Positions 52,765-63,745 are shown, counted from the first letter of the stretch. The stretch is 64,000 nt of DNA from Luidia sarsii (GCA_949987565.1 OX465103.1:26458335-26522334); one strand, 5' to 3'. Numbers and translations are program-made. The notes: generated by a model from the sequence alone, not told the origin.

Positions 52765-54535
52765 AAAATTTTAAGATGATTATAATATATGAAGAAATCA
52801 GGCAACTATGGAGGTAGGAGAAGTTAAACAAAATCAGACCATCAATTATTGTAATGTACAGTCAGTGTGTAGACAGACAATTCCCATCATCTGGCAGAAC
52901 CACTGGCACAAACAAATTGGACTAACAATTTTTCCCAAATTCATGATTTTGTGACTAATGTCAGACCACTGTACGTACAAATGTACGTTGCTCTGTACAA
53001 TGCATTATTATAAGCACTTCACTCTTCCTACATATATACGTACGCGGCTACGCGCCACAAAATCCTGATTTTTTTGTGGGGGGGAGAATTTCAGGCAATT
53101 TTTTGTGTGCAAGTGGTTGTGTCAGACCATAGATATTGTCTACATTACAATTGGTGGTCTGATTTGGGTACATAATTTTTCATCCAGACCTTTACAGTAA
53201 GGGTATTAAACTAAAATCTCGCCTTTAAATCTAACATTTTGTTTATTCCAAGTAGCCACGTACATGTAGCCTATACTAGACTTTTCAAAACGACAGCGTG
53301 GGTACAGGGGCTTTCACCTTTCAGGCTTAGGTTGTATTCGAGTCAAAGAATTTGGAGTCTGAGTTTGAGTCACATTTGTCAAGACCACTTTACCTGAATC
53401 CTGGTCAAGCAGAGTGATGATGAGTTACAGGTCATCTTTGAGTTTGATGAGCTGCAATTTTTGACAGATTAACACAAGCCTAAGGTGCTCGCACAGTAGA
53501 CCTACATAGGCTACAATAGGCCTATACTTGTACATGTAGTAATTAGTCATTATTGAAGAAAATAGTCAATTAAATCATTCGTAGAGAATCATTTGAAAAA
53601 AATGACCCAAATACCTATCTATGTACAGTAAACTATAGTAACTGTACCCCTCATTCTCAGTTTGTAACGATTCTGTAATTTGATCGCTGTACGCGGACAA
53701 TGATTTTATTTAAGGGCTACAGTTACTATGTACTGATAGAGCTCTACCAAATGCAGTATGTGTACCGTAATTATATGTCTGTGTATAGAATCATAGTAAC
53801 TGGCAATATTGTAGTCTAATACTATTAGTGTGCACAAGGATTGCCCCCCCCCCCCCGACAAAAAAAAATGGGATTTTACTTTATAAAGTCACACAAATTA
53901 TGTCCGAGTCTCAAGGTCCGAGTCTAAGTCATTTTTTTATTGTGGCTTGAGTCCGAGTCCGGGTCATGGAAAGTAAGTCTTGAGTCAGCCTTGAGTCTAC
54001 ACATATGATATGTACGTGTAAGTCAGAGTCCTAGGTCTGCAGCCATCAGGCCATCATCCAGGGAGGTGAGGCATTGCTCAGGTTACACGCGTGTGAGTCA
54101 GGCCCTTCTCGTTCTAACACATGTACGTAGCCCAAGCCTTTCATTTCAAGTCATTTTGCACGTGTACACAAAACATGCGCGCCAGGGATGCTCAGTGACC
54201 CGAAGCCTGGTGCGACTAAACGGCCACCGATTTTGTTGTGGGTGACATGCCTTAGTGATGTACATGTGTGTACATGTACGTACAGTACTGTACATGAAGG
54301 ACTATACCATGCCGTACATGTACCATGACCCCAAGCTGCTTTCTCACGGGCCAGAGCTTCAGAAGTCACCCACCCAGCTATACTTTAGTTTAGTCCATAA
54401 AGAGAGTGCATCCTTGCTCTAAAGTTTGAGCTCATTATTTGGGTATTTGTGTGCAACATAAGGTGATTGACTGACAGTGTCTAATTGCATTATGTTTCAC
54501 AAATTTATCTCATTTGTAATCTTTCAAGAGATTCA
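52765..54535. other. TUSC2 intron, no gene seen
   Basis: AT-rich with dispersed TACATGTA words and a C run at 53845-53858. TGAGTC(C/T)GAG words recur near 53360 and 53900-54030. Confidence 0.4.
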
Positions 54536-55047
54536 GGCAAGTTCTGTATTAGATAAGACTTAAAGGTTTTCATGGTGGAAGTGTACATGTACCAAGTGGA
54601 CAGTTTGTGGTGACACCTTGCAACACATCTCTTTTGTGAAGCAGCGTGTGGCTCTCAAAGGAGCCTGTAACTCAAAGTTTTGAGCAGTGTCAGTGTACTC
54701 TGCCCGTCGTTAGGAGACTGCTGGATTCATCAAGTGTTGTGGAAAGCACTGGGTAGGAAAGATTCTCCATGCTCCAGTGCTCTCCACAACACTTATAAGC
54801 ACTGGTGACAGTTGGAATCCAGCAGTCTCCTGACGATGAGCAGAGTACACTTTCACACTGCCCGAAATGTTGAGGTACCGGCTCTTTTCAGATCCACACA
54901 CTCCTTCTCAAAAGAGATGTTACATGGTGTCACACTGTCACTGCAAACCTTCCTCTTGGTACGACACGTACTTGTACATGTATACAAAACTGTACATGTA
55001 CTTGTACCGATGCAAACATTCAAGTCTTATCTAATACAGCACTTGCC
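54536..55047. mobile_element. Full-length palindromic histone-stem-loop-like element
   Basis: TIRs of 26 bp with one mismatch (54536-54561; 55022-55047; core GTATTAGATAAGACTT). Inside, two inverted arms each carry the family order. Left arm (minus): a GGCTCC/GAGAGCC-type stem-loop at 54650-54665 and CGACGGGCAG at about 54700. Right arm (plus): CTGACGA (54830-54836), CTGCCCGAAA (54858-54867), the stem-loop GGCTCTTTTCAGATCC (54880-54895), CTCAAAAGAGATG and TGTCACTGCAAACCT. An inner inverted pair CCAGCAGTCTCCT joins the arms. This copy defines the family ends. Confidence 0.75.
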
Positions 55048-55324
55048 AAGCATAAACAAAAGTTCTTAAGTCACAGGTCTACTGGTCTAGTACCTAGGAA
55101 AATAGACCCCAAAAGAGCAACTTTTTGAATCACACGAGTTTTTTTTCCTACTGGAAGAGCCTTAACTTTCCACATTTTCGGTGACGGACAAAGAGCAGGA
55201 AACAACCGGAACATACAAAGTCTGAGATGTTATACGGAGTTGTTTTCATCGTGCGATGTGAGTTAGAAGGCCAAGCGTCAAAAATGCATACCATCGAAAA
55301 CTGGGGTTCCCACGATATAGGGAG
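55048..55324. other. TUSC2 intron, no feature recognised
   Basis: Unique-looking. Confidence 0.35.
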
Positions 55325-55640
55325 GGTAACCCTACTGTACACCTTTTGAAAAGTGCCCAATTTCTGGACATTCTAAGTTTGAGAAATTTCTTTCTCATCA
55401 GGGAGCTAAGTTAAAAATGGTATCACTATCAGACATTCGGTGAAATTTTAGTGCCGGAAAATCTGTCAGTTAATCTGTAAATCTGTCATTTTGTAGCATG
55501 GTTGACAGATTAAGCTGAAACTAAGGCAGGAGTGTTGTTTTATACATCATGAATGTGTAAAAAAAATGTACATTACATTGAGTTTGACAAAGTATGCAAG
55601 CAATTCTTTGACCTTCAAAAATGGTGACATACAACATGTG
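55325..55640 (+). mobile_element. MITE family M, copy 3
   Basis: GTGCCCAATTTCTGGACATT, ACTATCAGACATTCGG, CATGGTTGACAGATTAAGC and AGTTTGACAAAGTATGC are in the same order as 23350-23704. TTAA ends are not preserved. Confidence 0.65.
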
Positions 55641-56899
55641 CATATAGTTAATTACAGTGTACATGTACAACTGTACATGTAGTCATCACCTCAGTCATGT
55701 ACTGTACCATTAAGTGACCTACATGTGTGGTCAATTTCATTCAAACTCATTGTACTGTACCGTACTAACTGTCACATACGATAAATTGTGAGACGATGGG
55801 CGATGCACAGAAACCATGTCCTGGGAAAACTTACAATGTGTTTCAGGTTTGCCATCGTACAATATGTTGAGTTGCGATGCGATTGTGAAATCCACCTCTG
55901 AACATACTGTACATGTATGGGATATGGATACATGTACATGTAGGCCCAACTTGCACGGTTTTTGTCATTTTGATTTGAACGTCGTCAAATCAACGTCATC
56001 AAATAAAGAAATGCATAAAAAACTACCTGTGTGATAGTCTTCATCAAGATTGGTTTTTGTTATCCTACTCATACCTGTACATGTACATTGTAGATTAAGT
56101 ATACAGTAACCTGGTGTTTAATTAAAAGAATTAACATTGTAGCTCTTTAGAATTCACAGGCTTTGCAAGATAATGTTTCTGCTTTAAACATGCTTCTGTG
56201 TGATGTCACACAATGATTAACCATATTATGTAACCAATTACTGTTGACCTTTGACTGTAAAAAAGCAAAAATTTCACCTATTACAATTGAACATAAGGTA
56301 CCGGTATGTAATGTACATGTATGTATGTGGAGTAATACACATACCTACGTGTATAATTTATATGCTTGTATAATGTACATAACATGTACTGTACCGGTAG
56401 TTGTCTACCATGCTATAACAGTATAATTTGAAATAATTAATTTGAAATAATTTGAAAATAATTTTGAAAATAATTTGAAAATGATTTGAAATAATTTGAA
56501 ATTAAACTAACAGTATAATTCCCAAATTTTTCATAAATTTTTGGTCGCACACACTCATGACTAATATTTTTTGCCCTAATGTGTGATCCTCTGTGGACCT
56601 AGGAGCAAAACCTGCCCCTCACCTCTCCTGTCCCTCTCTATACAAGCCCCCCTCACACTCACAGACGACCTACCCACATGCCAACCAGTCCAGACTGCAT
56701 GCAGTGCAATGCAATTATGCAGTTGGTCGCACCACATTCATGACTTGGTCATAAGGGGTCCGGGGTGGGGGGGCCAGGGCGCCGCAATCGATGGGATGGG
56801 AAAAAGAAGAAACATGTACAAATGCACACGTACAATGTCTACAGATATGTAGATGCATGGCTACTGTACAGCAGACTATGGTCTAATCAAGGGGGTGTC
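55641..56899. other. TUSC2 intron, no gene seen
   Basis: AT-rich with TACATGTA words and a TTTGAAATAA/TTTGAAAATAA tandem at about 56427-56505. Confidence 0.4.
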
Positions 56900-56909
56900 A
56901 GGCCCAGCT

Positions 56910-57000
56910 GAAGGGGGGAGGGACAGAAAGGGGGGAGGGACAGAAAGGAGGGAGGGGCAGAAAGGAGGGAGGGGCAGAAAGGGGGGAGGGACAACGGAAC
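56910..57000 (+). repeat. Short purine minisatellite
   Basis: About four to five copies of a 17-18-bp unit GGGGGGAGGGACAGAAA. Confidence 0.8.
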
Positions 57001-57426
57001 ATGGGACATCAACCGGACGCTCCACACACCAAGGGGTCGACAGCACTCTCTGCCTCTGTGTACACTGTACATGTGTGCACGCACTTCTCACCCCGGCAGA
57101 GAGAGAGAGAGAGAGGAGGGCGGAGGAGGGTCAGAGACAGAAACGGCTGGCGGATTCCGCCGTAATGGATTAAGAACGGGGAGTGATGTGATCGCGCACG
57201 CCTTCCAGTTGAAACCAATGCAAGGCAGTAGAGCGTTCACAATGTGTGGAAACACCCATGGATGCAATTTCATACCGGTACACGAACATTGTGTGTGCGC
57301 AACTGTACATGAACATGCTCATCCATGAATGAACACTGGGCTCTTTTCCAAAAATCTGGCTTAGCCGCAGGCTCCCACTTTGTCTCCATTTCTTTCATTC
57401 GTTTTAAAGGTTTTACCAAACAATAG
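57001..57426. other. TUSC2 intron, no gene seen
   Basis: (GA)n at about 57099-57115; otherwise unique. Confidence 0.35.
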
Positions 57427-57478
57427 GAGGGCCTGGCATTTCCATCCTAGCAGGACCTTTTTTTCTCAAAGACAGAAT
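57427..57478 (-). repeat. GGTCCTGC-hairpin repeat
   Basis: Minus-strand copy reading GTCTTTGAGAAAAAAGGTCC, TGCTAGGATGGAAATGCC, AGGCCCTCC. Confidence 0.7.
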
Positions 57479-58264
57479 GACCCAGTTACTCTCCCCTTCC
57501 TATTTGATATTCGCTTTTTTGGTCATTCTATATTGCAGTATATTAGTAATTACATGCAGTCACGCACACATACTCGCATGCATTACGAGCGAGATCCATT
57601 GCATACATGTACGTACATGTACATGTACCGGTACAATGTACATGTATACTGTATGTACGTAAAGTGCATACTGTACAGTGCTTATACATATCATATAGGT
57701 ATAATGTACACTGTACAATTTCATTGCTGTGGTTGACTCCAAGACTGTCTCCACTGTATGTGTACCGTGTTTGTACCGTAACAGTACTGAGTGATTTAAA
57801 TAGCTCGTGTACAGACCTCCTCTCAGTAAAGGGCATGGCTTCAGGATGCACCTGGCCCAACTGGCTGTATGACTATGAGCTTGTGTGTGTGTGGGTGTGT
57901 GTGTGTCCATTCCTTGGCCATACTTGTTGAGTGGCAGCTCCTGTCTTGATGTACAGATGTAAGCCTGCCTCCCAGTCCTCCATCAATCTTGAGCAGCTGA
58001 TAGTCATTTACCATTTACATGTACCGGTGTGGCGGTGTCACGGTCTCATCTTTCCCCCGTGCTCGGATTTCCAAAACGCGGCCGAACGCCCCGAACGTAT
58101 GCGCAGTAATGCCCAGTATATGCTCACTTAAGGGCTGTGCTGAGTTCTTACATCAAGTAAAGGTCAATAAATTTGCATACACACGCATGGGTCACATACA
58201 TGTACTGCGGTCGAGCAGGGTACGGTCGTGCGCACCCACGTACAGAACATTATACACTGTACTT
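57479..58264. other. TUSC2 intron, no gene; GTACATGTAC-rich
   Basis: Dense TACATGTA words at about 57604-57660 and 57700; (TG)n-like at 57880-57905. Confidence 0.4.
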
Positions 58265-58385
58265 GTACATGTACATTTACGATGAAATTTTCACAGGTGT
58301 GCCATTTCATGCATATATGTTGGATCAGACAACGTTCGGATGCTATTCTTTGACCTCAACCAATGTTTTGTTATCCCGTTTAGAA
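58265..58385 (-). mobile_element. MITE family N, partial copy
   Basis: TTCACAGGTGTGCCATTTCA, TGTTGGATCAGACAACGTTC, GACCTCAACCAATGTTTTGT and TATCCCGTTTA match the end of the copy at 27574-27941. Confidence 0.65.
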
Positions 58386-59213
58386 AAAAATAATCCTCGA
58401 TATTTTAAGCAGTTTTGGGCCAGAAATGAAGCCACAGCCACAGCTACAGCCAAGGCCAGTTGTTCTAGACCTACACGTGTATATATACATGTGTGTATGT
58501 ACACAGATATGTACACACAATTACACATATCATTGAAAATGCACCTGTTGAATGATATTATCCACATATGAGGCAAGCAGCAATTACCTGTGCTGCTGTC
58601 CCAAGTTGTTGTCGTTCGTCTGGGCTCAGTCAGAAGAGCGACACAAGTTATCAGGGCCCACCAACTACACGGTACATGTATGTGTAGGATGTCGACTACA
58701 TGTACCTGTACAGGCCCCCAGACTAATCCAGACTATCCCAATTTACATACACGTACATGTACGTACGTATACATACACATTGTACTGTTGTACAGTACAC
58801 GGTTTAATGTGGTATAAGTGCATGTGCCGTACATGTGTATTTTACATGTATGTGGATACATGATGCATTCACATGCCAAGTGAGTGGACTAAAGTGGAAA
58901 GTTCTCTCAAATTCTGTAACAGTGAAACAGTGCAGCCTGTCCTCTGACCAGAAGTACATGTACATGTACCTGAAATGGGCACCTCTAAACAAGACAGAGT
59001 GCCTGGCAGTTCAATTCCAGCAAGAAATCTCAGGCCCTCCCATGTTTTGCTCAGGAAACTGTAAATAGAAGTCACTTAAGCGGTGCCTGAACATCTGGCT
59101 GTGCGGCAGTGCGCTGTTCGTGCGAGGCCATGCGTGTTCCCGCGATGGCTCCACCCCTCCCCTAGCTGTCAGCCAGGGGAACCGAATAGCGCAGTGTAGC
59201 CTAGTCTATGGCT
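58386..59213. other. TUSC2 intron, no gene seen
   Basis: GTACATGTAC-rich at 58480-58860; nothing else was recognised. Confidence 0.4.
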
Positions 59214-59537
59214 ACGTTCAGACAGCGTGGTAGTTAAAACGTCTGCTAACCACTGGGGGCAAGTCGTAAATTTAAAACTCTGTGCGTTCATACAGCGTCC
59301 TACTCGTCTTAAAAGGTCACGCACTCTGCCCCACATTCAGTGCAGACTGAAGCGCACGGATCGGTTTTACTTTTAGCGCTAAACCCTCCTCTCGAGCAGT
59401 TTTAAATTTGCATTTTAGCAGCGAGTTAAAACGGATTGGTTTTAAACTTGAAACGGTGTTGGAGCGTTCAGACACACTTTTTAAAAAACCAATAAGGTTA
59501 AAGAGGTAGTTTTAGCAAATTTAAAAAGCTGTCTGAA
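59214..59537. mobile_element. TTCAGACAGC inverted-repeat element
   Basis: TACGTTCAGACAGCGTGGTA at the left (59213-59232) and AGCTGTCTGAA at the right (59527-59537). Internal variants GCGTTCATACAGCG and GCGTTCAGACAC look like subterminal repeats. The expected right outer end is missing where the next tandem array begins. Confidence 0.6.
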
Positions 59538-60045
59538 TCAGTCAGTCAGTCAGCCAGCCAGCCAACCAGCCAGTCTACCAATCAGCCAGTCAGCCAGCCA
59601 GCCAACCAGCCAATCTACCAATCAGACAGTCAGCCATCCAGCCAACCAGCCAGTCTACCAATCAGCCAGTCAGCCAGCCAGCCAACCAGCCAATCTACCA
59701 ATCAGACAGTCAGCCATCCAGCCAACCAGCCAGTCTACTAATCAGCCAGTCAGCCAGCCAACCAACCAGCCAGTCTACCAATCAGTCAGTCAGCCAGCCA
59801 GCCAACCAGCCAACTGACCAGTCAACAACCAGTCAACCAGCCTGCCAACCAGCCAGCCAACCAACCAGTTAACCAGGAAACAACTAGTCAACCAACCAAC
59901 CAGTTAATCTGTAAACAGCCAGCCAACCAACCAGTAAACCAATCAGTCAATCAACAGCCAGTTAACCAACCAACCAGTCAGCTGACCAGTCAATCAACCA
60001 ATCGGCTAACCAATCAATCAACCAAACAGGAAACTGCAGGTAGCC
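59538..60045 (+). repeat. 40-bp monomer / 80-bp higher-order tandem repeat
   Basis: TCTACCA recurs exactly every 40 bp (59574, 59614, 59654, 59694, 59734; last near 59774). Monomers alternate between an A type (CCAGTCTACCAATCAGCC) and a B type (CCAATCTACCAATCAGAC, CAGCCATCC), giving an 80-bp dimer. After about 59815 it decays into CCAACCAGTCAACC sequence. Confidence 0.85.
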
Positions 60046-60290
60046 AGCCCACCAACAACCAAGTTCCCCTTAGTTACACACCCACTCAAAAGGGGACAAA
60101 AAATATCCAAGATGGCCGATCACATTTCTCATGTGCACATGTGCAACTGTCACGGCCACTGCTACTACTCTATGAGACGCACCATAGAACAGTCATCAAG
60201 ACGGTCATACTAATTGGCGTCAACACATTCAAAATGTATCATGCATCGGAAATAGACACGCAGGACAGTTTGTGTATGTCCTTGTCACTT
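60046..60290. other. TUSC2 intron, no feature recognised
   Basis: Unique-looking. Confidence 0.35.
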
Positions 60291-60400
60291 TGCCTTTGAG
60301 AAAGGTCCTGCTACAGTGTAGGATCGGAACGTCAGGCCCTCTAACTTTTGAGATTTATGTATTGCAGGTCATTTTAGTCAGCTGAGCAGGCCTGATGTCA
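60291..60400 (+). repeat. GGTCCTGC-hairpin repeat with flank
   Basis: TGCCTTTGAGAAAGGTCCTG, then an expanded loop (CTACAGTGTA), then GGATCGGAACGTCAGGCCC, followed by ATTGCAGGTCATTTTAGTC as next to the copy at 3899. Confidence 0.7.
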
Positions 60401-60529
60401 GGAGGTCCTGACGTTTACCATGCATTCTACCAGACCAGCTATCCTCCATGTTCTCTGTCTGTCATCCTTGACCCTATCGCACTCCCCCTTCCCATTCGTC
60501 TTTGTCCTTGTCCTTAACTGCGTTTGAGG

Positions 60530-60562
60530 CAGGTCCTGCTTGGATAGAAACGCCAGGCCCAC
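60530..60562 (+). repeat. GGTCCTGC-hairpin repeat, diverged
   Basis: GCGTTTGAGGCAGGTCCTGC then TTGGATAGAAACGCCAGGCC. Confidence 0.6.
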
Positions 60563-60765
60563 ATTTGGAAAGTATCGGGGTCTGCGAGGTGAATCCGCTT
60601 GTGAGCTCTAATGGAGCATAGAACCATTTACCGCACATTGGGAGATGCTGGGCCGAGGCTAGCTGTAGACATCTCCCCCCTTGGGCATCCATACACGTTT
60701 TATTAGCCACAATTTTAATAACCTGAGTGACTGGCTCGGCAAAACAAAACATTGGATGGGGATCC
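60563..60765. other. TUSC2 intron, no feature recognised
   Basis: Unique-looking. Confidence 0.35.
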
Positions 60766-60837
60766 AAGATAGAGAGAGAGAGGGAGGGAGAGAGGGTGAG
60801 AGAGAGGGAGAGAGATTGAGGGTGAGAGAGAGATGGA

Positions 60838-60906
<69 letters not shown>

Positions 60907-61990
60907 AGAGAGAGGGAGGGAGAGAGGGTGAGGGAGAGGGAGAGACAGATGGAGGGTGAGAGAGAGATTGAGGGTGAGAGAGAGATGGAGGGTGAGAGAG
61001 AGATGGAGGGTGAGAGAGAGAGAGAGAGAGAGAGAGGGGGGAAGGGAGAGGGGGAAGAGGGAGAGAGATGTGGATGGAGGGAGAGAGGGAGACAGAGGTG
61101 GAGGGAGAGAGAGAGATGGGGCAGAGAGATGTGGAGGGAGGGAGGGAGAGAGGGAGAGAAAGAGAGAGAGAGTGGGGAGAGAGAGGTGGATGGAGGGAGG
61201 AAGGGAGAGAGAGGTGGAGGGAGAGAGAGAGATGGGGCAGAGAGATGTGGTGGGAGGGAGGGAGAGAGGGAGAGAAAGAGAGAGAGAGTGGGGAGAGAGA
61301 TGTGGATGGAGGGAGAGAGGGAGACAGAGGTGGAGGGAGAGAGAGAGATGGGGCAGAGAGATGTGGTGGGAGGGAGGGAGAGAGGGAGAGAAAGAGAGAG
61401 AGAGGGGGGAGAGGTGGATGGAGGGAGGAAGGGAGAGAGAGGTGGAGGGAGAGAGAGAGATGGGGCAGAGAGATGTGGTGGGAGGGAGGGAGAGAGGGAG
61501 AGAAAGAGAGAGAGGGGGGAGAGAGAGGTGGATGGAGGGAGGAAGGGAGAGAGAGGTGGAGGGAGAGAGAGAGGGGGGGCAGAGAGATGTGGTGGGAGGG
61601 AGGGAGAGAGGGAGAGAAAGAGAGAGAGAGGGGGGAGAGAGAGGTGGATGGAGGGAGGAAGGGAGAGAGAGGTGGAGGGAGAGAGAGAGGGGGGGCAGAG
61701 AGATGTGGTGGGAGGGAGGGAGAGAGGGAGAGAAAGAGAGAGAGAGGGGGGAGAGAGAGGTGGATGGAGGGAGGAAGGGAGCGAGACAGAAGCAGTACCA
61801 GAGGCATAAACAGAAAGAGAGGGGTGGAAAGAGAAATGAAGAGAGGGATAGCAGAGACAGCGACAGAGAGATAGGGAGAGGAAGAGAAAGGCAGAGAGAC
61901 GCAGACAGATGGAGAGACTGATCAAGAGAGACACCCAGACACAGACAGAGAGAGACAGATGGAGACAGATGAGATGGAGAGAGAGAGATA
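60766..61990 (+). repeat. (GA)n tract and 115-bp purine tandem repeat
   Basis: (GA)n at about 60840-60915. Then six units of about 115 bp marked by GGGCAGAGAGATGTGG at 61118, 61234, 61350, 61462, 61577 and 61692. Degenerate GAGACAGA follows to about 61990. Minus-strand Ser/Pro/Leu frames up to about 520 codons are repeat artefacts. Confidence 0.9.
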
Positions 61991-62562
61991 GAGGGACAAA
62001 AACAGAGTGTGCGTCAAGGAGAGTGCCGGGGAAAAAAAAACTAGAGCACAGACCCACTTAAACATATTGATCTCATTTCCCCCGTCCGCGTACAGTGTGG
62101 CAACCCATGCATTGATTGGCACTTTTGATGCAGAGGTATAGACACTGCGTCTGTTTATGAAGCCCCCTCCCCCTCCCCCTGTCTCACCACTCTATGAATC
62201 CTCATATATCCTGCCCCTAAAAGTAAACCAGATCCACAAGTAGTTACATACATACATTGTAAAGACAAGAGAAGCTCCCATCCCGGGGAATGAACTTTTT
62301 TTACAAATTGAGAAAGATCGGCCCTGCTGATGACTTGATAGGCTTTTCAAACATGTATGTGACTTCTCCTGTACGGGTTCCTGGTGCATTTAGGAATGGC
62401 AGCAGCCTATCGATCGTGTGAAATGAACCGTTAGGTGGGAGAAAAGACGAAGACATGTTTGATGGAGTGCATTGTGAATTGCATGTGTACACTAACTAGT
62501 GCCCACAGTGCGTGGTATATACAGTAGGCTAAGGCTTCCTTGAAGATCTTTGTGATTTTGTG
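61991..62562. other. TUSC2 intron, no gene seen
   Basis: Unique-looking; nothing was recognised. Confidence 0.4.
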
Positions 62563-62690
62563 GTTCATTCATTCATATTGGTTTATTATCAAATACGATG
62601 CATTTGTAACCCTGGGGCTAAATTGCTACATTATTTACAGAGGAAAAAATATACATTAGCATGGATGAGAAGAAGATAAAGACTAGTTAA
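62563..62690 (-). mobile_element. Probable 3' end of an L2/CR1-type LINE, reversed
   Basis: On the minus strand it reads TAATAAACCAATATGAATGA then ATGAA. That is an AATAAA-type signal followed by a (TGAA)n tail typical of L2/CR1 3' ends. No coding part is seen. Confidence 0.45.
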
Positions 62691-62717
62691 AAGTCAAAGA
62701 CTACATTAGTTCACCAT

Positions 62718-62810
62718 TAGGGAAGGCCACCATCTAAGGCCTGGATAGCTCAGATAAAAGAACACAATCCAGCGGTCTCAGGTTCAAGTCCCGGTCCAGT
62801 CAAAGTTTCC
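62718..62810 (+). mobile_element. tRNA-derived SINE head just before TUSC2 exon 2
   Basis: GGGAAGGCCACCATCTAAGG and CCTGGATAGCTCAGAT (A box), then GGTTCAAGTCCCGG (B box, about 62784) and CAGTCAAAGTTTCC. Same order as 34780-34860 and the restored 17545-17840 copy. The splice acceptor lies about 65 bp downstream. Confidence 0.8.
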
Positions 62811-62873
62811 AAATTGTTTTCAAATTTATTTATTTATTGTTTAACTATTTCTCTGAATTCTGCTCGTCTGCAG

Positions 62874-62994
62874 TTGTGAATTCTACGATGAGGACGGCCA
62901 CTTAGCCCATGAGTTTTACATCGAGATCCCAGGCTCCAAGAGGAGAAAGATGAAGGCCGGAATGATGCGAATATACGCCAACCTCAGACCACAG
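62874..62994 (+). CDS. TUSC2: TUSC2 (Fus1) coding exon 2
   Basis: 121-bp internal exon. Acceptor TCTGCAG ends at 62873 after a T-rich tract; the donor is CAG|GTGAGA (GT at 62995). The first base completes Ser52 (AG+T). The 40 codons that follow read CEFYDEDGHLAHEFYIE, then IPGSKRRKMKAGMMRIYANLRPQ. This is the hallmark TUSC2/Fus1 block: vertebrate proteins have FYDEDGDLAHEFYEE followed by a basic stretch and RVHKNLIPQ at the corresponding place. The exon ends in phase 0. The family continues with about 20-25 more residues (beginning G-IVKLDHP in vertebrates), so the final exon must lie past position 64000. The predicted protein to this point is 92 residues against about 110 in full-length human TUSC2, so the length fits. 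Confidence 0.95.
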
Positions 62995-63164
62995 GTGAGA
63001 GAGAGAGATCTGGAGCTTTGATCACAGCACCAATCTCAAACTTTGAGAGACTGAAGACAAAATTACATTTACCATGGCAGTCCCAACAATTATAAGATAC
63101 CTCGGATTGGTTACAGCTCATTTGTTGAGTTTTATTGCCAGCTTAGAAAGAAAAAATTGCCTTA
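62995..63164. other. TUSC2: TUSC2 intron 2, start
   Basis: Intronic sequence after the exon 2 donor; no feature beyond the splice site. Confidence 0.5.
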
Positions 63165-63745
63165 ACACAAAAAATGTAAATAGTGGCCTCTAAAATGGAA
63201 ATATTTAGTAGCCTCTAAAATGGAAATAGTACCCTCTAAAATGAAAATAGTACATGACTTTGTACAGAAGCTTCTAAAATGGAAATACTAGCCCATGAAA
63301 TGTAAATAGTACTGTAGCCTCTAAAATGGATTTAGTAGCCTCTGAAATGTACATGTAAATAGTAGTCTTTAACATTGAAAAAGCATGTTTAGCTTCTTAA
63401 ATGGAAATGGTAGCCTCTTAAATGGAAATAGTAGCCTCTGAAAAATGTAAATAGGAACTTGTAAAATGGAAATGGTAGCCTCTTAAATGTAAATAGTAGC
63501 CTCTGAAAAATGTAAATACATGTAGTAGCTTCTAAAATGTAAATTTAAGTAACCTATGAAATGTACATTAGTAACTTCTATATGGAAATGGTAGCTTCTA
63601 AATGGAAATGGTAGCTTCTAAATGGAAATAGTAGCTTCTAAATGGAAATAGTAGCCTCTGAAATGGAAATAGTAGCCTCTGATATGTACATGTGTAGGCA
63701 CTAAATATGTGTAGTAGCCTCTAAAATGAAAATAGTAGCCACTAT
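63165..63745 (+). repeat. About 20-bp minisatellite in TUSC2 intron 2
   Basis: Unit AGCCTCTAAAATGGAAATAGT with many variants (CTTCTAAATGGAAATGGT, CCTCTGAAATGTAAATAG), roughly 25-28 copies, irregular spacing. Confidence 0.85.

Noticed and set aside
60474..62057. 527-codon Ser/Pro/Leu frame on the minus strand
   Set aside because: Produced by the GA-rich 115-bp tandem repeat inside the TUSC2 intron.
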